DNA of 64,000 nucleotides from CAZBWS01 sp964495705 (GCA_964495705.1 CAZBWS010000005.1:17439-81438); one strand, 5' to 3'; counted from the first letter of the stretch, positions 28,684 through 38,661 are shown. Translations and numbers: made by a program. Notes: generated by a model not told the origin, from the letters alone.

Positions 28684-31218
28684 ATGAGTAAGCAAAAGTT
28701 AGTCGTCATCGGAAACGGTATGGTCGGCCATAACTTCTTAGAGAAGTTGGTTGAAGCAGAGGGCTTAGATCAGTACGAGGTGACAGTGTTCTGTGAAGAG
28801 CCTAGGCCTGCTTACGATCGAGTACACTTAAGTGAATACTTTGGCGGCCGAACTGCTGAAGAGTTATCGATGGTGAAAGGTGACTTCTTCAATGAAAATG
28901 GCATTAAGCTGCACTTGAATGATCGCGCTGCGAAAATTGATCGTGGCAGCAAAACGGTTGTTTCAGAACAGGGCGTAGAAATTGCTTATGATAAGGCGGT
29001 TATCGCCTCAGGATCTTACCCTTTCGTGCCCCCCGTGCCGGGCCACGATCGCGATAACTGCTTGGTTTATCGTACCATTGAAGATTTAGAGGCGATGACT
29101 GCAGCGGGAAAAACCAGTAAAGTGGGAGTGGTTGTCGGAGGTGGTTTGCTCGGGCTTGAGGCCGCTAACGCACTGAAGCAGATGGGTATGGAAACTCACG
29201 TAGTAGAATTTGCACCGCGCTTGATGATGGTACAAGTAGACCCCGAAGGTGGTGCCATGCTGCGCAAGAAAATTGAAGATTTGGGTGTACATGTCCACAC
29301 TTCAAAAAATACTCAGAACATCAGCGACGGCGATGAGCATCTACACAAGATGGAATTCGCTGATGGCAGTGAGTTAGAAACCGATTTCATTTTATTCTCC
29401 GCAGGTATTCGACCACGCGACGATATTGCCAAGGACTCAGGACTATTGCTGGGTCAACGCGGCGGCATCGTTATTGATAATGGTTGCCAAACCTCTGATC
29501 AAGATATCTATGCGATTGGTGAGTGTGCACTTTGGGATAATCGTATTTTTGGTTTGGTGGCGCCAGGCTATCAAATGGCTAAAGTCGTGGTAGATCGACT
29601 ATTAGGCGAGGAAAATAGTTTTACTGGTGCTGATATGAGTACTAAGTTGAAATTGATGGGTGTGGATGTTGCAAGTATTGGCGATGCCCATGCGACCACA
29701 CCTGGTGCTCGTATTTATCAATACACCGATGGTGTGAATGAAATATATAAGCGCATCGTCGTATCGGATGATGGTAAAAAATTGCTCGGTTCGGTATTGA
29801 TTGGTGATGCCGCCGACTACGGTAACTTATTACAAGTTTATTTAAACGATATTGAACTGCCTGAGCACCCCGATAGCTTGATTCTCCCTGTGCGAGACGG
29901 CCAGGAAGGTGGAGGAGGTATTGGTGTTGATGCCTTGCCTGATGCGGCACAAATCTGCTCCTGCCACGATGTGAGTAAGGGCGATATTATCCATGCTATG
30001 GATGGCGGTGCCTGCACCATGGGTGACTTGCGCGGCTGTACTAAAGCGGCCACAGGTTGTGGTGGTTGTACTGCACTGGTTAAGCAAGTACTCGATTCGG
30101 AGCTAGGTAAGCGCGGCGTAGAAGTAAATACGGATATCTGTGAGCACTTTGCTCATACTCGCCAAGAGCTGTATCACATGGTACGTGCAGGTGAGATCAA
30201 GACATTTAAACAATTAATTGAGAAACATGGCCAGGGTTCGGGTTGCGAAATTTGTAAGCCTGCTGTGGGTTCTATTTTAGCCTCTTGCTGGAATGAGCAC
30301 GTTCTAGAGCCAATGCATATTGGCTTGCAAGATACCAACGATACCTTTATGGGCAATATGCAAAAAGACGGTACTTACTCCGTTGTTCCCCGTATTGCCG
30401 GTGGTGAAATAACCCCTGAAAAATTGATTGTTCTAGGTGAAGTCGCTAAAGATTATGGTTTGTACACCAAGATTACAGGTGGACAGCGCGTCGATTTATT
30501 TGGTGCACGCTTAGAGCAGTTGCCACCCATTTGGCAGCGTCTAGTGGACGCGGGTTTTGAGACTGGTCACGCTTATGGTAAGTCACTGCGTACGGTGAAG
30601 TCCTGTGTGGGCAGCACCTGGTGCCGCTACGGTGTCGATGACTCGGTGGGTTTGGCAATTGAATTAGAAAACCGCTACAAGGGCTTGCGCTCGCCACATA
30701 AAATTAAATTTGCTGTATCTGGTTGTACTCGCGAATGTGCAGAAGCACAGAGCAAAGATATTGGTGTTATAGCCACTGAGAATGGCTGGAATTTATATGT
30801 CTGCGGCAATGGCGGAATGAAGCCTCGCCACGGCGACCTACTGGCGACTGATTTGGATAAGGCGACGTTGATTCAATATATCGATCGCTTGTTAATGTTC
30901 TATGTGCGCACTGCCGATCGCCTGCAGCGCACCTCGGTGTGGATGGAAAATATTGAAGGTGGCTTGGACTATGTTCGTGAAGTCGTCATGCGGGACTCAT
31001 TGAATCTTTGTGACGAGTTTGAAGCAGAGATGCAGCTGGTGATTGATACGTATCAATGTGAATGGAAGACCACGATTGAAAGTCCTGAAAAACTAAAGCG
31101 TTTCCGCACTTTTGTTAACAGCGATGAAACCGATAACAATGTGGTATTTGTTGAAGAGCGCGAGCAGATTCGGCCCGCAACAGAAGATGAAAAGCAGCAC
31201 TTAAAGGCGACGGCGTAG
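28684..31218 (+). CDS. nirB: Nitrite reductase [NAD(P)H] large subunit NirB
   Basis: An 844-residue cytoplasmic enzyme reducing nitrite to ammonium with six electrons from NAD(P)H. Domain order: FAD/NAD-binding oxidoreductase (about 1-400, GNGMVGHNFLEKL and VVGGGLLGLEAANALK); a BFD-like [2Fe-2S] domain starting at C425 (CSCHDVSKG) with GCGGC following; then the two ferredoxin-like and sirohaem/[4Fe-4S] modules with ligands C641, C647, C681 and C685 (CVGSTWC and SGCTREC). The ATG at 28684 is preferred over the GTG at 28672. It heads the nirB-nirD-nitrate reductase operon. Confidence 0.97.
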   Translation: MSKQKLVVIGNGMVGHNFLEKLVEAEGLDQYEVTVFCEEPRPAYDRVHLSEYFGGRTAEELSMVKGDFFNENGIKLHLNDRAAKIDRGSKTVVSEQGVEIAYDKAVIASGSYPFVPPVPGHDRDNCLVYRTIEDLEAMTAAGKTSKVGVVVGGGLLGLEAANALKQMGMETHVVEFAPRLMMVQVDPEGGAMLRKKIEDLGVHVHTSKNTQNISDGDEHLHKMEFADGSELETDFILFSAGIRPRDDIAKDSGLLLGQRGGIVIDNGCQTSDQDIYAIGECALWDNRIFGLVAPGYQMAKVVVDRLLGEENSFTGADMSTKLKLMGVDVASIGDAHATTPGARIYQYTDGVNEIYKRIVVSDDGKKLLGSVLIGDAADYGNLLQVYLNDIELPEHPDSLILPVRDGQEGGGGIGVDALPDAAQICSCHDVSKGDIIHAMDGGACTMGDLRGCTKAATGCGGCTALVKQVLDSELGKRGVEVNTDICEHFAHTRQELYHMVRAGEIKTFKQLIEKHGQGSGCEICKPAVGSILASCWNEHVLEPMHIGLQDTNDTFMGNMQKDGTYSVVPRIAGGEITPEKLIVLGEVAKDYGLYTKITGGQRVDLFGARLEQLPPIWQRLVDAGFETGHAYGKSLRTVKSCVGSTWCRYGVDDSVGLAIELENRYKGLRSPHKIKFAVSGCTRECAEAQSKDIGVIATENGWNLYVCGNGGMKPRHGDLLATDLDKATLIQYIDRLLMFYVRTADRLQRTSVWMENIEGGLDYVREVVMRDSLNLCDEFEAEMQLVIDTYQCEWKTTIESPEKLKRFRTFVNSDETDNNVVFVEEREQIRPATEDEKQHLKATA

Positions 31219-31227
31219 GAGTTGGAT

Positions 31228-31557
31228 ATGAGTGAAGTAACAACAGTTTGTAAATTAGAAGACTTAACCCCTTATAGCGGTACTTGTGCCCTTGTTAATG
31301 GTCAGCAGATTGCGCTATTTCGTCTGGATGAAGGGAGTACTGTTTATGCAATAGGTAACTACGATCCTATTGGTAAGGCGAATGTATTGTCACGCGGCTT
31401 GCTTGGCGATATTGAAGGCCAGCCGGTAGTGGCATCACCTTTGTACAAGCAGCACTTTAATTTGAAAACGGGTGAATGCTTGCAAGAAGCTGGTGTGAGT
31501 GTGCCAGTTTATACAGTAGCGATTGATGGTGGCGATGTAAAAGTAATTGCTGCATAA
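31228..31557 (+). CDS. nirD: Nitrite reductase [NAD(P)H] small subunit NirD
   Basis: A 109-residue partner of NirB with a Rieske-like fold. The cluster ligands are replaced, as is normal for NirD: NYDPIGKANVLSRG and SPLYKQHFNLKTGECL lack the Cys-His pairs. The ATG at 31228 has AGGAG 7 bases upstream. It follows nirB by 9 bases in the same operon. Confidence 0.95.
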   Translation: MSEVTTVCKLEDLTPYSGTCALVNGQQIALFRLDEGSTVYAIGNYDPIGKANVLSRGLLGDIEGQPVVASPLYKQHFNLKTGECLQEAGVSVPVYTVAIDGGDVKVIAA

Positions 31558-31628
31558 ATAAAATTATAATTGGGATAGTTTGCTAGAAAGCCTATCCGCA
31601 TAGAAAAAGCGTGTCGCGGAGAACAACG

Positions 31629-33818
31629 ATGTTATTTGGTAGAAAAGATAGAAAGCCGATTAAGATTGCCGATAAGGGCGTCGTAGACTGGAAGTATACG
31701 ACCTGCGGTTATTGTTCTACAGGCTGCTCTATTCAGGTTGGCTTAAATGAAGAGGGTAAGGCAGTGACCTCTCGAGGCACGCCTGATGCCGATGTGAACC
31801 GTGGAAAAATTTGTATCAAAGGCATTTTTGAGCACGAGATTTTTGACGCGGAAGGACGTGGAGATTTACCTCAAGTACGCAATAAATTTTACGACGACTA
31901 TAAAACCACGGACTGGGATTCTGCCTTGGATACCATGGCAGAAAAAATCAAAGCCGTACAAACAGAACATGGGCGTGATTCCTTTGCGGTTGTCTCGACA
32001 GGACAGTTGCTCACCGAAGAGTTTTATACCTTAGGTAAGCTGGTTCGCGGTTGCATCGGAACGAATAACTATGATGGAAATACTACCTTGTGCATGGCTT
32101 CTGCCGTGTCGGGTTATAAGCGTTCCTTTGGTTCAGATGGCCCCCCAGGTTGCTATGATGACTTTGAAAACACCGATTGCTTAATTGCTTGGGGGTCGAA
32201 TCTACCTGAGCAGCACCCGATTATTTACTGGCGTATGAAAGAAGCTCAGGAGAAGCGTAAATTCCCGTTGATCGTGGTCGATCCTCGCGTGACTATGCTG
32301 GCTCAGTTTGCCGATATTCATTTGCCGATTAGTCCCGGTACTGACGTTGTACTCTTGAATGCGCTGATGCATGTGATTTTGGAAGAGGGACTAGAAGACC
32401 GCGATTATATTAATGCCCACACTCAGGGTATTGAAGCACTGGAAGAGGAAGTTAAAAGTTGGGATCCTGTGTCGGCCTCGAAGGTCTGCGGCATTGACGA
32501 AGACACTATCCGCAATGTTGCGCGCTTATACGCCAATGCGGGTGCGGCTATGTCGATTTGGACCATGGGTATTAATCAAAGTACCCATGGCTCAGACGGG
32601 GTGGTTAATATCAATAATATGAATTTAATCACAGGCAATATCGGCAAGCCTGGCGGCACAAGCTTGTCAATTACCGGTCAGTGTAATGCTATGGGTACGC
32701 GAGAGTGGTCCTCCTGCTCTGGTCTGCCGGGCTATCGCTACTTAGAAAATGAAAAAGACCGCGAGTTTATGGCCGATTACTGGGGTATAGATTCTGGTTT
32801 TTTCCCGCAAAAACGCGGGCTTGCTGAAACGGATATTTTCCCAGCAATTGAAACGGGGCAGATCAAGGGCTTGTGGTTGGTTGCAACTAACCCGATGACC
32901 TCTATGCCGAATACCGCGCGTATTCGCAAGACATTAGAAAAATTAGACTTCTTAGTTGTTCAAGATGCCTATGCGGATGTAGAGACCACTCAGTATGCGC
33001 ATATGTTTTTACCCGCTGCCGTGTGGGCAGAAAAGGAAGGCTGTTTTACCAATACCGAACGCCGTGTCAACTTAGTGCGCCCAGTGATGCCACCCAAGGG
33101 CAATAATAAGGCGGATTTTTGGATTTTTAAGGAGCTAGCCAAGCGCTTTCCCAATGGTGAAAAAATCCATTTCCCCGATACCGCGGCCGAAGCCTTTGAA
33201 GAGATGGCAGAACTATCCAAAGGCGAAGGGAGAACCTTAAATATTTCGGGCATGACCCACGAAAAGCTAGAAGCGGCACGGGGTATTCAATGGCCATTTA
33301 AAGAAGATGCGGATGGCTTGAAAGGCGAACCGCGCTTGTATACAGACGGAGTCTTTCAAACTGCTTCGGGCAAAGCCAATTTAATTGCGCTGCCCTTTGT
33401 AGATAATAATGAGCGACCCGATGGTGACTATCCCTATTGGCTAAATTCGGGGCGAGTGGTGGAACACTTTCACACCCGTACTAAAACCGGAAAAATCGGC
33501 AATTTAAATAAATACAGCCCCACACCCTATATGGAGATGAACCCTGATGCGGCGCGAGAGCAAGGCATTAACCATATGGACTATGTGCGCTTGGTCTCTA
33601 GGCGCGGTGACTCGGTGGTCATGGTGCAGCTCACCCAGCGCATCCCCAAAGATATGGTGTTCATCCCTTTCCACTTTTTTGACTGTGTTAACCGTGTATC
33701 TCTGGGTTTGTTGGACCCACACTCGCGTCAACCTGCCTTTAAGCAGTGTGCGGTACGGGTGGAAAAAGTAGATCAAGCAGAAGCCGGTCGTTTGAACTAT
33801 GAACGCCGCAACTTCTAG
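31629..33818 (+). CDS. nasA: Molybdenum nitrate reductase catalytic subunit, assimilatory (Nas) type
   Basis: A 729-residue Mo-bisMGD oxidoreductase that should reduce nitrate to nitrite. The N-terminal [4Fe-4S] ligands are C26, C29, C33 and C62 (CGYCSTGC ... KICIKG). The molybdenum ligand is C155 in NTTLCMASAVSGYK, typical of Nas and Nap enzymes. The cofactor-binding C-terminal domain (about 600-729) includes LNSGRVVEHFHTRTKTGKI. There is no Tat signal, so it is cytoplasmic. It lacks the extra C-terminal BFD [2Fe-2S] domain of NADH- or ferredoxin-linked Nas proteins. The next gene, 15 bases on, encodes a fused iron-sulfur/membrane subunit, so electrons probably come from quinol. ATG 31629 has GGAG upstream. 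Confidence 0.92.
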   Translation: MLFGRKDRKPIKIADKGVVDWKYTTCGYCSTGCSIQVGLNEEGKAVTSRGTPDADVNRGKICIKGIFEHEIFDAEGRGDLPQVRNKFYDDYKTTDWDSALDTMAEKIKAVQTEHGRDSFAVVSTGQLLTEEFYTLGKLVRGCIGTNNYDGNTTLCMASAVSGYKRSFGSDGPPGCYDDFENTDCLIAWGSNLPEQHPIIYWRMKEAQEKRKFPLIVVDPRVTMLAQFADIHLPISPGTDVVLLNALMHVILEEGLEDRDYINAHTQGIEALEEEVKSWDPVSASKVCGIDEDTIRNVARLYANAGAAMSIWTMGINQSTHGSDGVVNINNMNLITGNIGKPGGTSLSITGQCNAMGTREWSSCSGLPGYRYLENEKDREFMADYWGIDSGFFPQKRGLAETDIFPAIETGQIKGLWLVATNPMTSMPNTARIRKTLEKLDFLVVQDAYADVETTQYAHMFLPAAVWAEKEGCFTNTERRVNLVRPVMPPKGNNKADFWIFKELAKRFPNGEKIHFPDTAAEAFEEMAELSKGEGRTLNISGMTHEKLEAARGIQWPFKEDADGLKGEPRLYTDGVFQTASGKANLIALPFVDNNERPDGDYPYWLNSGRVVEHFHTRTKTGKIGNLNKYSPTPYMEMNPDAAREQGINHMDYVRLVSRRGDSVVMVQLTQRIPKDMVFIPFHFFDCVNRVSLGLLDPHSRQPAFKQCAVRVEKVDQAEAGRLNYERRNF

Positions 33819-33833
33819 GGAGCAAGGAACAAT

Positions 33834-35750
33834 ATGCAAAAAATGAATATATTAGAACTCACTCGCGAACGTCTAGATAAAATTGGGCGCGATGACTCCT
33901 ATAAAAACCCTAAAGATCGCGATATTTTTGATTCGCGCAATGACCAACAGCCCTATGCAAAGCTGAAAGATATCGACATTAAAGTCGATAATCGCTATGG
34001 ACAGAAAATTGACCTACTAGACCTGACTGAGGGCAAGTTCCCCGAAGGTCGCTCTATGTTTATCAATGAAAACCCTCGGGTGGGTGATAACCCAAACCGC
34101 AATAAACAACACGGTTTTCACTTTACTGCAGATAATTGTATTGGCTGTCACGCCTGTGAAGCGGCCTGTAGTGAGAAAAATGACAATCCCGCCCACCTCA
34201 GTTTTAGGTCGGTAGGTTATGTGGAAGGGGGGACTTACCCTGACTACAAGCGCTTAAATATTTCCATGGCGTGTAACCACTGCGACGACCCTGTTTGCTT
34301 AAAGGGTTGCCCAACCAAGGCTTACACCAAGCACGTGGAATACGGTGCGGTATTACAAGATCCCGACACTTGCTTTGGTTGCGGCTATTGCACATGGGTA
34401 TGCCCTTATAACGCACCCCAGCTGGATCCGATTAAAGGCCAGGTGTCTAAGTGCAATATGTGTGTCGATCGCTTGGAAGTGGGCTTGAAGCCGGCCTGTG
34501 TTTCGGCCTGTGTTGGCAACGCCTTAAACTTTGGCGTGATTGAAAACGTGCCGGAGAACCGAGAACAGGTCAAGGCGCAGATACCGGGCTTCCCCAGCCC
34601 TGACATCACTCACCCGAATATTCGCTTTCAGCAAACGCGCACCATGCCGAATGAAATGACGCGAACGGATACCATGAATGTTAAATATCACAAACAGGAA
34701 GACGGCAGCTTCAGCTCTGTAGTGGATGAAAAGCAGGGCAAGGCCAAATATTGGAATTTAGCTAAGCTAAGCTCACGGGAAAACCCTCTAGTGGTATTTA
34801 CCCTGGGCTCACAAACCGCTATGGGCGCTTTTGCCGCACTATTTTTAGCCAGTTTTATAAATATCCCTGGCTTGAGTGCGGTAGTAGAGAGTGCTGCCTT
34901 TATTCCTTTATTGCTGATTATGATTGCTTTGCAAACGGGTGGGTTGATTCTTTCGACCATGCATTTGGGCAAGCCTATGCGCTTTTATCGGGGCTTTAAC
35001 AATTTACGCTTCTCCCCCGTGAGTCGCGAAGCTTTGGGTGTGGCGATGTTCCATGCAGGACTGAGCGCGTTTACCTTCTTTAAGGTAGTGCAGACCTGGC
35101 TGGACTGGGTGATTTTAGATATAGCTTGTTATGCGGCGGGAGGCTTTGCTGTGCTTGCTGCGGCATTAGGCTTGTTCTTTATGTGTACCAGCTATCGCAT
35201 TAAGGCGCGGCCATTTTGGAATCACTGGCAGGTCTCAACGACTTTCTACGGCACCTTGTTGAGCTTAGGTGGTGTTTTAATTGCGGTGGTGGCGCTACCT
35301 GTACTGTTATTTACTGGCGGTGACTGGTTGGCCTTGTTGCCGGTAGTTGCGCTGATGATGGCCGCGGGTTTGGTCATCGAAGGCGTAGGTCTGATTGCCC
35401 ACGCCAAGCACTTGAATGTTGAAGCGGGTGAAGGTGCCGCCTCCCACTATATGCAGCAGACCATCTTTGGCAAAACGTATATTGCTAGAAATGTATCTAT
35501 CGCTACGGCGGCTGTATTGGCCCTGGTTGCAGCGCTTATTGGCGGCGTAGCGGGTTTAGTCCTAATCAGCCTATCCGCATTACTTGCAGTGCTGGCGTTG
35601 CTAGCTGGTCGCGCCTTGTTTTATGTGCTGGTTGTGCCCACGACAATGCCAGGGGCGTTCTTTTGGAAGAACAAGGGTTTTGAAGAGCATGCCCGAGACA
35701 TTGGACTTGCGGATATGCCCCAGGTGGGTGTCGTCCCCGATTTACATTAA
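33834..35750 (+). CDS. Fused DmsB-like [4Fe-4S] protein and DmsC-like quinol-oxidising membrane anchor
   Basis: A 638-residue fusion. After a soluble, charged N-terminal extension of about 100 residues, a DmsB/NrfC-like domain starts at C102. It has sixteen cysteines in four groups (CIGCHACEAAC, CNHCDDPVCLKGC, CFGCGYCTWVC, CNMC ... ACVSAC), enough for four [4Fe-4S] clusters. From about residue 315 the protein has roughly eight membrane segments resembling DmsC, the menaquinol-oxidising anchor of DMSO reductase. In DMSO reductase these are separate subunits paired with a Tat-exported catalytic subunit. Here they are fused and follow a cytoplasmic nitrate reductase, implying electron flow from quinol through the clusters to nitrate on the inner face of the membrane. 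Confidence 0.88.
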   Translation: MQKMNILELTRERLDKIGRDDSYKNPKDRDIFDSRNDQQPYAKLKDIDIKVDNRYGQKIDLLDLTEGKFPEGRSMFINENPRVGDNPNRNKQHGFHFTADNCIGCHACEAACSEKNDNPAHLSFRSVGYVEGGTYPDYKRLNISMACNHCDDPVCLKGCPTKAYTKHVEYGAVLQDPDTCFGCGYCTWVCPYNAPQLDPIKGQVSKCNMCVDRLEVGLKPACVSACVGNALNFGVIENVPENREQVKAQIPGFPSPDITHPNIRFQQTRTMPNEMTRTDTMNVKYHKQEDGSFSSVVDEKQGKAKYWNLAKLSSRENPLVVFTLGSQTAMGAFAALFLASFINIPGLSAVVESAAFIPLLLIMIALQTGGLILSTMHLGKPMRFYRGFNNLRFSPVSREALGVAMFHAGLSAFTFFKVVQTWLDWVILDIACYAAGGFAVLAAALGLFFMCTSYRIKARPFWNHWQVSTTFYGTLLSLGGVLIAVVALPVLLFTGGDWLALLPVVALMMAAGLVIEGVGLIAHAKHLNVEAGEGAASHYMQQTIFGKTYIARNVSIATAAVLALVAALIGGVAGLVLISLSALLAVLALLAGRALFYVLVVPTTMPGAFFWKNKGFEEHARDIGLADMPQVGVVPDLH

Positions 35751-35807
35751 TGTTCACACTCTGCCAGGGAGGGCGGTTAGCTGTAGCGCATTTGAGAAAC
35801 TGATAAC

Positions 35808-36533
35808 ATGATTAAGCCATTATTCCCTAGCGCTAAAAATAAGGTTAATGATTACCCTGAGCAGTCAATGAGCACTGCTGAACAGGCTAGTTTGAGTGCA
35901 GCATTTAACGCACTCTACGCAGCTGAGCAAGAGCCGCAAAAGTTATTTGACTTGTGCAAGCAGCACGCAGATTTGGGCGTAATTGATGCCCTTTATCTGC
36001 TTGCCTTGTTCTATGAGCGCGGTGATAGCGCTGTGCAGGCTTACTACCCCCAAGCGATAGAGTGTTATAAGCGCTGTGCAGACTACCCAAATGAAGACGG
36101 CTTAGGCCATGCTCAAGCTCAATATAATCTAGGCCTGATTTACGCCCAAGATAAGTTTGGCGAGAGTAATTTTGCCTTGGCCTATGGTTATTTTAAGGCG
36201 GCTGCAGAGCAGGGTATTGTTGAGGCTCAATACAATTTAGCCTGTATGTATGATGAGGGTTTGGGCTGCCCTGCGGATAAGTCTAGCGCTTTTAACTGGT
36301 ATGAAAAAGCTGCGCAACAAGGCTTTGCAAATGCTGCACACAATATGGCTCAGTTGTATCAACAGGGCGAGGGGGTGGAGCAGGACGTGGTTAAAGCCTA
36401 TGCTTGGACACTGTATGCCGCCAAACAGGGTGTGCCTCAGGCGCAGCAAACCGAGCCTGAAATGACGGCGGCATTGGCACCAGAGCAACTGCAACAGGGT
36501 AAGGCCTTGTTGCAGCATTTACTGCAGCCTTAG
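35808..36533 (+). CDS. Sel1-like tetratricopeptide repeat protein
   Basis: A 241-residue protein with at least three Sel1-type repeats (about residues 95-215), for example AAAEQGIVEAQYNLACMYDE and KAAQQGFANAAHNMAQLYQQ. Such repeats form a protein-binding solenoid. No signal peptide is evident, so it is probably cytoplasmic. It lies between the reductase genes and mrp on the same strand, 57 bases after the anchor gene, which suggests an assembly or scaffold role for the nitrate reductase. The start is uncertain: ATG 35808 or ATG 35868. Confidence 0.75.
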   Translation: MIKPLFPSAKNKVNDYPEQSMSTAEQASLSAAFNALYAAEQEPQKLFDLCKQHADLGVIDALYLLALFYERGDSAVQAYYPQAIECYKRCADYPNEDGLGHAQAQYNLGLIYAQDKFGESNFALAYGYFKAAAEQGIVEAQYNLACMYDEGLGCPADKSSAFNWYEKAAQQGFANAAHNMAQLYQQGEGVEQDVVKAYAWTLYAAKQGVPQAQQTEPEMTAALAPEQLQQGKALLQHLLQP

Positions 36534-36546
36534 TGGGGTTACTAAA

Positions 36547-37629
36547 ATGATTGATGACATCAAAAAAACATTAGCCTCCTACCCCATCCCCTTTGTTGGT
36601 CTGAGCCTAGAAGAGGCGAAGGCGATCAAGCAACTGGAATTGGACGGCGACCGGCTACAACTGACGCTACATATTGATATGCCTTGCCATAGCTTGGCGC
36701 CCCATATAGAAGCGGAGTTACAGCAGTTACTGGGGCAGCAGTTCCCTGTACTTGAGCTGCAATTAAACGTGCAACAGGCGATTGTTGCACATCAATTACA
36801 AAACAGTAATACGAGCTTAAAGCCCCATAAGCACGTTAAAAATATTATTGCCGTGGCCTCGGGTAAGGGGGGCGTGGGCAAGTCTACGACGACGGTTAAC
36901 TTGGCCTTGGCACTACAGGCCGAAGGCGCATGCGTAGGGATATTGGATGCGGATATTTATGGCCCTAGCCAGGGGATGATGCTGAATTTAACCCAGCGCC
37001 CAGAAACTCGCGATGGGCAAACCATGGAACCGCTGGAAGCCTTTGGCCTTAAAGTGAATACCATGGCGGTACTGGTCGACCAAGACCAGCCGATGATCTG
37101 GCGCGGCCCCATGGTATCTAGTGCCTTGGAGCAATTATTGAATGAAACCCAGTGGCGCGAACTCGACTACCTGCTGATTGACCTGCCGCCAGGTACGGGA
37201 GATATTCAGTTGACCATGTCGCAGAAAATACCTGTTTCTGGTGCGGTAGTTGTCAGCACGCCACAGGATATAGCCTTACTCGATGCCAAGCGTGGGGTTA
37301 AAATGTTCGAAGAAGTAAATGTCCCAGTACTGGGGGTTATTGAAAATATGAGTACACATATTTGCAGTGCCTGCGGCCATGAAGAACATATTTTTGGCCA
37401 CGGTGGTGCACAGCGCATGGCCGAGGAATACGGCTCTCTATTGCTGGGTAGTTTGCCTTTGGATATTAATATTCGCCAGCAGGCGGATAGTGGCACACCG
37501 ATTGTTGCCGTTGAACCCGATGGCGAGATTGCACATATTTATCGCGCGGCGGCGCTGCGCATGTGTGGGCAGCTGGCGCGCAGGCCAAAAGACTTTAGCG
37601 CCTCTTTTGGTAGTATTTCGATACAGTAA
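36547..37629 (+). CDS. apbC: Mrp/ApbC-family iron-sulfur cluster carrier ATPase
   Basis: A 360-residue P-loop protein. An N-terminal MIP18/DUF59-like region (about 1-90) precedes the deviant Walker A GKGGVGKSTTTVNLALAL (about 105-122). Then come DADIYGPSQG, LPPGTGDIQLTM and the C-terminal cluster-binding CSACG. Mrp proteins bind and transfer [4Fe-4S] clusters. Here it lies just downstream of a reductase needing many such clusters and just upstream of moaA, another [4Fe-4S] enzyme, so a cluster-delivery role for these products is an attractive inference. Confidence 0.9.
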   Translation: MIDDIKKTLASYPIPFVGLSLEEAKAIKQLELDGDRLQLTLHIDMPCHSLAPHIEAELQQLLGQQFPVLELQLNVQQAIVAHQLQNSNTSLKPHKHVKNIIAVASGKGGVGKSTTTVNLALALQAEGACVGILDADIYGPSQGMMLNLTQRPETRDGQTMEPLEAFGLKVNTMAVLVDQDQPMIWRGPMVSSALEQLLNETQWRELDYLLIDLPPGTGDIQLTMSQKIPVSGAVVVSTPQDIALLDAKRGVKMFEEVNVPVLGVIENMSTHICSACGHEEHIFGHGGAQRMAEEYGSLLLGSLPLDINIRQQADSGTPIVAVEPDGEIAHIYRAAALRMCGQLARRPKDFSASFGSISIQ

Positions 37630-37658
37630 ACCCTACGGGAAAGCGTTACACTAAGGTC

Positions 37659-38651
37659 ATGGCTCAACTGATAGATCAGTTCTCACGCAAGATTGATTAC
37701 CTACGTTTGTCGGTAACGGATCGCTGTGATCTACGCTGCAGTTATTGCTTGCCGGAAAAATTCCACGACTTCTCAGAGCCAGATAGCTGGTTAACATTTG
37801 ATGAGATTACACGGGTGGTCGGCGCCTTTTCCCGTCTGGGGGTGAGCAAGGTACGCGTGACCGGTGGCGAACCGCTGTTGCGTTATAAACTCCCAGATTT
37901 GATTGAGCAGCTCCATGCCTTGCCCGATGTAAAAGACCTTTCCCTGAGTACCAATGCGACTCGCCTCGTCGCTAATGCGAATAAACTGAAGCAGGCCGGT
38001 GTTAGCCGCATTAACGTCAGCCTAGACAGTTTAAAGCCCGAGCGTTTTGAACAGCTAACTAAGGGCAAGCTCGACAAGGTCATCGCCGGATTAATGGCGG
38101 CCAAGGCGGCGGGCTTTGTGCCAGTGAAGATTAATATGGTGGTTATGCAAGGAGTCAATGACGATGAAGTCGAGGACATGATCGACTTCTGTATACAACA
38201 TGATTTCACCTTGCGCTTTATTGAAGTGATGCCGATGGGCGACAGCGGTCGATCTGCGGCGCAGCAGTATATCAGCCTGCAAGATATCAAAGCTCGCATT
38301 GCCCAGCGCTATGAGCTGGTTCCCGCGCTTATTAGTAGTGGTATGCCTGGCGCAGGCCCTGCGCGCTATGTGCAAGTGGCCGGTACGAATTTGCGTATTG
38401 GTTTTATAACGCCGATCTCTCAACACTTTTGCGAGACCTGCAATCGCGTACGCCTGTCTGCTGAGGGCACGCTGTATATGTGCCTAGGGCAAGAACATAA
38501 GTTTGAGCTTCTGCCTTTGCTGCGCCAAGGCATCTCTGACCAAGACCTAGAGCAGGCTATCCGCAAGGCCATAGATTTAAAGCCTGAAAAGCATGAGTTT
38601 AAGGAAAGGCCTGAGAAAGTACTGCGCTTTATGGCTAAGCTAGGTGGCTAG
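37659..38651 (+). CDS. moaA: GTP 3',8-cyclase MoaA
   Basis: A 330-residue radical SAM enzyme that, with MoaC, makes cyclic pyranopterin monophosphate from GTP. The SAM cluster ligands are C23, C27 and C30 (RCDLRCSYC). The C-terminal second cluster is in HFCETCNRVRLSAEGTLYMC, and the chain ends in Gly-Gly, as needed for activity. It is separated by about 18 kb from the other moa genes and sits in the nitrate gene run 29 bases after the Mrp gene, which suggests co-regulation with nitrate reductase. Confidence 0.96.
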   Translation: MAQLIDQFSRKIDYLRLSVTDRCDLRCSYCLPEKFHDFSEPDSWLTFDEITRVVGAFSRLGVSKVRVTGGEPLLRYKLPDLIEQLHALPDVKDLSLSTNATRLVANANKLKQAGVSRINVSLDSLKPERFEQLTKGKLDKVIAGLMAAKAAGFVPVKINMVVMQGVNDDEVEDMIDFCIQHDFTLRFIEVMPMGDSGRSAAQQYISLQDIKARIAQRYELVPALISSGMPGAGPARYVQVAGTNLRIGFITPISQHFCETCNRVRLSAEGTLYMCLGQEHKFELLPLLRQGISDQDLEQAIRKAIDLKPEKHEFKERPEKVLRFMAKLGG

Positions 38652-38661
38652 TGTTCACTAA

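Noticed and set aside
31228..31557. NirD as a true Rieske [2Fe-2S] protein
   Set aside because: The Cys-His ligand pairs are absent, as is normal for NirD.
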